Assembly: GCA_016710135.1 (NCBI GenBank)
Contig: JADJLM010000005.1
Span: 124,001-188,000 of the forward strand
DNA length: 64,000 bases
Origin: Nitrosomonas sp.
Lineage (GTDB): Bacteria; Pseudomonadota; Gammaproteobacteria; Burkholderiales; Nitrosomonadaceae
Reading direction: 5' to 3'
Below are positions 59,492 to 64,000 of the stretch, piece after piece. Made by a program: the position numbers and the translations under genes. The notes beneath the pieces are model-generated. The model saw only the letters and a list, made by a program, of their open reading frames with translations. It made no database searches and was not told the origin of the DNA. The first letter of the stretch is position 1. Each line of letters starts with the position of its first letter.

Positions 59492-60075
59492 AAACGAATC
59501 GTGCAAACAATTTCATCAAATTACATAATAATGCAAGACGCGACCCCAAAAGTTTACAACATGAAGAAATGGCAAGGTCAGTGATCCAATGTGCCACCAC
59601 ACTTCTGCAGGCTGTTGTTTCCATAGCAAGTGAATGAGAGCATCTAATTTTGTTGCATCTGACACGATAGAATCAGTAATGTGATTATGCAAGATCTGCC
59701 CCTCGTTCCTGCATGACCCCTTATGTGTGCAGAGAAGAACAGCATCAACCAACCATTTTTATTTTGGGGTTGAAAATATTATGCAGATTCAGCAGAATGA
59801 TCTGAGAAGTTGCTGGAGAAATCGAATGTTTACTGTCTGGCAGGTTGTTGAGAAACTATCTACGTTGCCGCTGTGGCGTTAAAAACAGATTTAGAATGTT
59901 TATTGTTGATGCATAAAATGCGTTTTCCTGTCTGTTTTTGCTGGGTACCGGCGCCTCGGGAACATGTCTTAACAGCCTTTGCTAAAGGTTATTCAATCCA
60001 ATCCTGAGCAAATGGCGGTGCTCAGGAACAGGCTTAAGTGATTGTGTTTTTAATATCTTTTCTTATAAAAATTTT
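59492..60075. other. Intergenic stretch, no supported gene
   Basis: About 580 bp. Short open stretches on both strands lack a credible start or family, so I do not call them. A perfect 8-bp hairpin tcctgagc/gctcagga (60002-60009 with 60020-60027, 10-base loop) lies upstream of the hemerythrin gene without a T run, and may be an operator or a leader structure. Some of the sequence could be old IS debris. Confidence 0.45.
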
Positions 60076-60504
60076 ATGCCTAGAACGGGTGCTTTGCTTC
60101 CATTGTCGAGAGAACATCATACATCGTTGGTGATGGCACGCGCTGCTCGCAAGGCGGCTGATGGCAGCGACCCTGCCGCTGGTTTGGCGGCGATAGCGTG
60201 CATCGAGGCGCATTGGCACAATTTATTGGCTGCGCACTTCGAGCAGGAAGAGCAATTGATCCAGCTTGCATTGGAAACACTGGACAGGGAATCGGTTGCG
60301 CGTATTTTAGCCGAGCATGCGGAGCTGCGCGCGCTTGCCAGCGGACACTGCGCGCTTGAGCCAACTGAGCGCCTGCGCCGATTTGCCGATCTTGTCGCGG
60401 CTCATGTGCGCTATGAAGAGCGTGTGTTTTTTCCTCAGCTGCAGTTGCATCCATGCATCGCATCAACAGTTATGCCCCATTCAATCAACCATCCCGAGAG
60501 GTGA
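60076..60504 (+). CDS. Hemerythrin-domain protein
   Basis: 142 residues, four-helix hemerythrin fold with likely di-iron ligands in LSREHHTSLVMARAA, HWHNLLAAHFEQEEQLI (His-x-x-x-Glu) and AAHVRYEERVFFPQL (His-x-x-x-Glu). Binds oxygen or nitric oxide, or senses iron or redox. The DNA is visibly GC-richer than its neighbours, as is the next gene, which starts 6 bp after this stop. They form a two-gene unit. Confidence 0.85.
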   Translation: MPRTGALLPLSREHHTSLVMARAARKAADGSDPAAGLAAIACIEAHWHNLLAAHFEQEEQLIQLALETLDRESVARILAEHAELRALASGHCALEPTERLRRFADLVAAHVRYEERVFFPQLQLHPCIASTVMPHSINHPER

Positions 60505-60509
60505 TTATC

Positions 60510-61124
60510 GTGAATTTTCCTGATTTTTATGAGCAAGCTCCCGTCATACCGACCCATGATCCGTTTGCAGCCATGTTGGGTGCCGCCCGTGATGGCAGAT
60601 TCGATTATCATTACTTGGATGCTGTACGGCTGGCTGGGCATTCCTGTCCGACCGTTGCCGGTGCGTTTCTGATCGGCCGCGCGGCGCTGGCAGCCCTCTA
60701 TCCGGAGGGTCCTGCTGAACGCGGCAATATTGCCGTGCACATGCCTGCACCAGAAAATGAGGGGGTTACGGGCGTCATGGCGCAAGTCCTAACGCTGCTG
60801 ACCGGCGCAGCTGCCGACAATGGTTTTCAAGGCATGCGTGGTCGCTATCGACGCAAGGGTCTGCTTAGTTTTGCAAACCAGCGTGAAGGCGATGCGATCA
60901 TTTTTAAGCGCCTTGATAACGAAGCTAGCGTGGCAGTGACGCTGGATATTTCCTTGATACCCGCTGACCCTGCCCAGGGCGAGCGTTTGATGGCTATTTT
61001 GCAGGATTGTGCCGATGATACCCAACAAATCGCTTTCGCCAATGCCTGGCAGGAACGTGTGCGTCGCTTGTTGCTCGAATTTGCCGACGATCCTCGGGTG
61101 ATTCGTGTTACACCAGTGAATTGA
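60510..61124 (+). CDS. FmdE-like protein
   Basis: About 204 residues from GTG 60510, chosen because gagaggtg (60494-60501) is a well-placed ribosome-binding site. A longer frame from ATG 60453 would overlap the hemerythrin gene. The N-terminal half carries RLAGHSCPTVAGAFLIGRAA, which resembles the GHxCP motif of FmdE-type proteins, and later a conserved-looking GVTGVMAQVLTLLTGAA. Function unknown; FmdE relatives are linked to molybdenum/tungsten or metal proteins. GC-rich like the hemerythrin gene. Confidence 0.55.
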   Translation: MNFPDFYEQAPVIPTHDPFAAMLGAARDGRFDYHYLDAVRLAGHSCPTVAGAFLIGRAALAALYPEGPAERGNIAVHMPAPENEGVTGVMAQVLTLLTGAAADNGFQGMRGRYRRKGLLSFANQREGDAIIFKRLDNEASVAVTLDISLIPADPAQGERLMAILQDCADDTQQIAFANAWQERVRRLLLEFADDPRVIRVTPVN

Positions 61125-61153
61125 TCAAATCACCGCATTCATTAAAACACCCT

Positions 61154-61184
61154 ATGCACAAATCGGGGTCACACAAATCGGGGT
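61154..61184. repeat. Short tandem repeat of the cacaaatcggggtca type
   Basis: Two adjacent copies of cacaaatcggggtca, the second continuing ggtctttcaat; a third diverged copy (gacacaagccggggcca) lies at about 61240. Sequences of the ggggtcaggtctt type often flank small transposable or REP-associated elements in proteobacteria; no transposase is present here. Confidence 0.5.
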
Positions 61185-61292
61185 CAGGTCTTTCAATACA
61201 ACACATCCATTACTTCACTATGTCATTTCAAATCGACAGTGACACAAGCCGGGGCCATCCTATGACCACATTGATAAAGATAGGCGTCATTA

Positions 61293-61742
61293 CTACTTAG
61301 CACACCTATTTTCTATATCCGCTACGATAGCATCTGCGTAACTGAGTTCTGATTTTACTATATTGCCAAAATAGGGGTGGCGGTAAAAATCTGTAAAATC
61401 CCGCATAAGATTACACCAGTCTTCCAAGACAACAAATTCGTTACTTCTGAGATGGTATGAGCTGATGCGTGGCTCAAGGATTGCCAAAATCCAGTGGTTT
61501 ACACGTTCAGTCTCTGCTGCACTAAAATTCTTTGTATCGTCATGCTTTGCACGAGTGATCAAATCTGCCAGTTCGTGATCCGATGCAACTGATAAGTGAA
61601 TTTGGCTCATTAATCCCGCTAGCGATAGCTGATGTGTAATCTGAATTGCTTCACGGTTTTGCTGCAACTCAAATACAACAAGTACTAAGCCTATTACCAC
61701 GGCAAGATTTGTAATCGTGGTGATCAATCGTTCAAATTTCAT
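61293..61742 (-). CDS. Small membrane-anchored hypothetical protein
   Basis: 149 residues. One N-terminal transmembrane segment (ITNLAVVIGLVLVVFELQ) followed by a soluble helical domain with Trp/His-rich features (RVNHWILAILEPRISSYHL). I do not recognise the family beyond a general similarity to bacterial hypothetical proteins with this topology. It reads leftward, 52 bp after the DUF4126 gene. Confidence 0.65.
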   Translation of the reverse strand: MKFERLITTITNLAVVIGLVLVVFELQQNREAIQITHQLSLAGLMSQIHLSVASDHELADLITRAKHDDTKNFSAAETERVNHWILAILEPRISSYHLRSNEFVVLEDWCNLMRDFTDFYRHPYFGNIVKSELSYADAIVADIENRCAK

Positions 61743-61794
61743 GAATGCTGCCAGTATCTACTCTTCTGTTTTACCGTAAAATGAATTAAGACTT

Positions 61795-62415
61795 TCAATT
61801 CTGACCACCTGTCAAACCAAAGAATGTTCCTATTTTTAGCAACAAGATTTTAATAAATCGCCACAATTTGGGTAAAAACCAAATCGAGAAACCAATGAAA
61901 CCCATAAATAAAATCAGAAAAAAGATGGGATGGTTGAGCGCAGTCCATAAACCGCCCAATACCAAAAAATCCCCACTGATTGACGCAGTCCAATTTGATA
62001 CAGGTTCGGGAGAAGTATTGAGCATCAGCCGCGTTCCTGCTTTGGTCGCGTGACTGGTAGCAGCAACACTGCCACCAAGGATTCCTGCCGCAATTTCCAG
62101 TGCTGGCGTTACATCACCGACTGTGCCGGCAGCAAGTAATGCGCCGGCTGGAATACGAATAAAGGTATGAATAGCGTCCCAAACACTATCCAATCCAGGT
62201 ATTTTGTCCATGAAGAACTCAATCGTATACATAATACCTGCAGCGCCAATCACAAACGGGTTCTCTAATATCGAAAGCTCGGTCGGCAACTGTATATTAT
62301 TCGTTGCGCTACCGATGCCGAGCACCAGCAATACTGCGTACAAGTTAATACCGCTTGCCCATGATGCCCCCATTGTTAGGGCTAATGATGTAATCAGGGT
62401 TTCATATTCACTCAT
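61795..62415 (-). CDS. DUF4126 membrane protein
   Basis: 206 residues with about four hydrophobic segments (ASGINLYAVLLVLGIGSATN, IFFLILFMGFIGFSIWFL). It contains ALEIAAGILGGSVAATSHAT and GTRLMLNTSPEPVSNW, typical of DUF4126. Function unknown. Its start overlaps the permease stop by four bases (ATGA), so the two are co-translated. Confidence 0.82.
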   Translation of the reverse strand: MSEYETLITSLALTMGASWASGINLYAVLLVLGIGSATNNIQLPTELSILENPFVIGAAGIMYTIEFFMDKIPGLDSVWDAIHTFIRIPAGALLAAGTVGDVTPALEIAAGILGGSVAATSHATKAGTRLMLNTSPEPVSNWTASISGDFLVLGGLWTALNHPIFFLILFMGFIGFSIWFLPKLWRFIKILLLKIGTFFGLTGGQN

Positions 62416-63956
62416 TTATCTGCCTTCAACACAATATTATTTTTCTGCGTATCACCACTATCAGCAACCATATGTGCTCTTTCAAGCGGTAATGTCTTGC
62501 CTTGGAAAAATCGTGGTTCGCGCAAATTCCAAAGGATCATCAACGGAACACCTAGCAATAATGCAGCAACACCAATCAAAAATACAGCACCCACTCCAGC
62601 AATCGAACCACTCGTGCCATAATTTGGATCCATCATACTCCAAGCTTGGTAGATCCCCACTGCAACCAGAATGAGCGCTGCGATTAGAGGCAAAATGACT
62701 TGTGACAAGGCATGGTGCCAATGATTAAAGGCAGTACGATGAAAATAAAATACACAAGATAGCGCCGCAACCGTGTAATAAGTGCAGATAGCAATGCTCA
62801 CGCTGTGGATAGAATCTTTGACGATCGATTCGCTGATTGTACTTAACGTAATATAGATTACTAATGACATGATGCCGATCGCCCAGGTAGTCACTAAAGG
62901 TGTTTTTGTTACGCTACTGACGTAAGCAAATTTTGCAGGAATCGCTCGGTAAGTTGCCATAGCAAGTGCGACTCGTGCTGCAGGCATAATCGTCGAGATC
63001 GTTGCCGAAAATGCTGAAATCGCGATGACCAGTGCTGCAATCATGGCCCCCATCTCACCGATGGTGTCCGTTGCCAACACGGTAACAATCGAATCGATAT
63101 TCCTCTCAAACGTTAAACTGGATGGATCCTGAGCATCAATGCCAGCATATGCCAAAGCGGTAATGGAAAATACCACATAAGTCATGACCGTGATAATCAT
63201 CGCTGTTGTACCACTACGACCAATTTGCTCTGAGGTTCCTGTGGTTTCTTCTGACATGGCTAGCGAGGCATCAAAGCCCCAGAAAATGAAAAGTGCAATC
63301 AGAAATCCACCCAGAAATGCTTCAAATGAGGCAATAGCAAACGGATTCAACCATTCCAGCGAAAAGGGGTTTGCGGTAGCAACCGCGTCACCTTGCAAAA
63401 TACGTAACGTCAATATTGCCGTGAGCACCACTAACACACCATATTGCATCGCAGTCAGAATCATTGTCGTTCTCGATGATTCTTTTGCGCCTAAGGCTGT
63501 TAAAAAAGTAGTACTTAAAATAAACAAGATAGCGATAACCAGATTTAACCAGGTGGGGCTATCTTTCAAACTAATCAACGCAATGATGGCGTTGACCGTG
63601 ATCTGAGTTGCAGCAACCCCAGCAAGAATACTTGCCAATAATAATGCCCAACCGCCAAGCCAGCCAAATCGTGGGCCAATGGCTTTAGTGCCCCAAGTAA
63701 AAATGGTTCCAGCATCCGGCGCTGCGGTCGTGAGATGTCTATAAGATAATGCTACGAAGTACATCGGTATCACCGACAAAATGAACACGATTGGCAGCTG
63801 ATAGCCACTTTCTGCCGCACCATAACCCAATGCACCAGTAAGCGAATAAGCTGGTGCGGTAGCAGCCAATCCAATCGTTATGGCGCCCCATCTTGAAACT
63901 GCCCCTTTTTTCAATCCTTTGGGCTTTAGATCGTGCATTAACGTTTCTTCGTGCAT
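62412..63956 (-). CDS. APC-superfamily amino acid permease
   Basis: 514 residues with about twelve transmembrane helices. N-terminal segment GAITIGLAATAPAYSLTGAL replaces the classical GAIIGTGIF motif, and helix 6-like FWGFDASLAMSEETTG matches the branch of uncharacterised APC transporters. Substrate unknown. First gene of a leftward pair with DUF4126. Unlike the permease at 13.5 kb, it lacks the CAT-branch signature. Confidence 0.85.
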   Translation of the reverse strand: MHEETLMHDLKPKGLKKGAVSRWGAITIGLAATAPAYSLTGALGYGAAESGYQLPIVFILSVIPMYFVALSYRHLTTAAPDAGTIFTWGTKAIGPRFGWLGGWALLLASILAGVAATQITVNAIIALISLKDSPTWLNLVIAILFILSTTFLTALGAKESSRTTMILTAMQYGVLVVLTAILTLRILQGDAVATANPFSLEWLNPFAIASFEAFLGGFLIALFIFWGFDASLAMSEETTGTSEQIGRSGTTAMIITVMTYVVFSITALAYAGIDAQDPSSLTFERNIDSIVTVLATDTIGEMGAMIAALVIAISAFSATISTIMPAARVALAMATYRAIPAKFAYVSSVTKTPLVTTWAIGIMSLVIYITLSTISESIVKDSIHSVSIAICTYYTVAALSCVFYFHRTAFNHWHHALSQVILPLIAALILVAVGIYQAWSMMDPNYGTSGSIAGVGAVFLIGVAALLLGVPLMILWNLREPRFFQGKTLPLERAHMVADSGDTQKNNIVLKADK

Positions 63957-64000
63957 TTATTCTTTCTCAGTTACTTGCAGCGTAAAATAAAAAAGTTTGA

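Noticed and set aside
59516..59752. A 78-codon minus-strand open frame
   Set aside because: No recognisable family, no good start signal, and the opposite strand shows equally long open stretches. I could not support it as a gene.

Overview
The window reads as a chromosomal segment of an AT-rich betaproteobacterium, most likely an ammonia-oxidiser-like member of the Nitrosomonadaceae. The main evidence is gene order: def-fmt-rsmB-DUF4390-ntrY-ntrX, LysM-dprA-smg-topB, and a Calvin-cycle-style block tkt-gap-pgk-pyk-fba. The genus is inference, because no rRNA or species-specific marker is present.

Layout. 1-3020: the 5' part of dndD (DNA phosphorothioation) runs off the left edge behind a short probable dndC tail, followed by two decayed insertion sequences (IS5-like and IS630-like). 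3027-12345: a genomic island in the 3' part of a tRNA-Thr gene, bounded by 60-bp direct repeats, with a tyrosine integrase and a small excisionase next to the tRNA. A second copy of the island-end module at about 7345 suggests two related elements stacked at this site. The cargo is mostly broken defence or conflict genes (GmrSD-type restriction enzyme, WapI-like immunity protein, HEPN protein), a broken replication initiator, and an intact cyclase-fold protein facing an unrecognised gene. 12541-16734: deacetylase-like enzyme, amino-acid permease, argA. 16780-27807: a type I-C CRISPR-Cas locus with 44 repeats, in which a HicB/HicA-like pair is built into the cas operon and cas2 is deleted except for its last 32 codons. 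28063-32065: yggX, ppk and a CYTH-CHAD gene (polyphosphate). 32142-39112: central carbon genes. 39251-51657: ntrX/ntrY, RNA and formyl-Met processing genes, dprA, smg, topB. 51770-59491: a broken phosphoribosyltransferase with its hydrolase neighbour, the AmmeMemoRadiSam trio, an M17 peptidase, thyA-folA and a quinone-reductase-like enzyme. 60076-63956: a GC-richer hemerythrin/FmdE-like pair, small membrane proteins and a permease.

Working together: the cas genes and the array are all read leftward. Cas3, Cas5, Cas8c and Cas7 look intact, so interference should work, but adaptation should not without Cas2 supplied elsewhere. The toxin-antitoxin pair shares the cas transcript through stop/start overlaps, which fits an addiction or guard role, though that is inference.

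Caution: at least five one-base indels in homopolymer runs break genes that should be functional (yggX, tkt, ntrY, topB twice). Sequencing error is therefore a live explanation for many apparent pseudogenes, including several in the island. The cas1-cas2 deletion and the phosphoribosyltransferase deletion are not of that kind.
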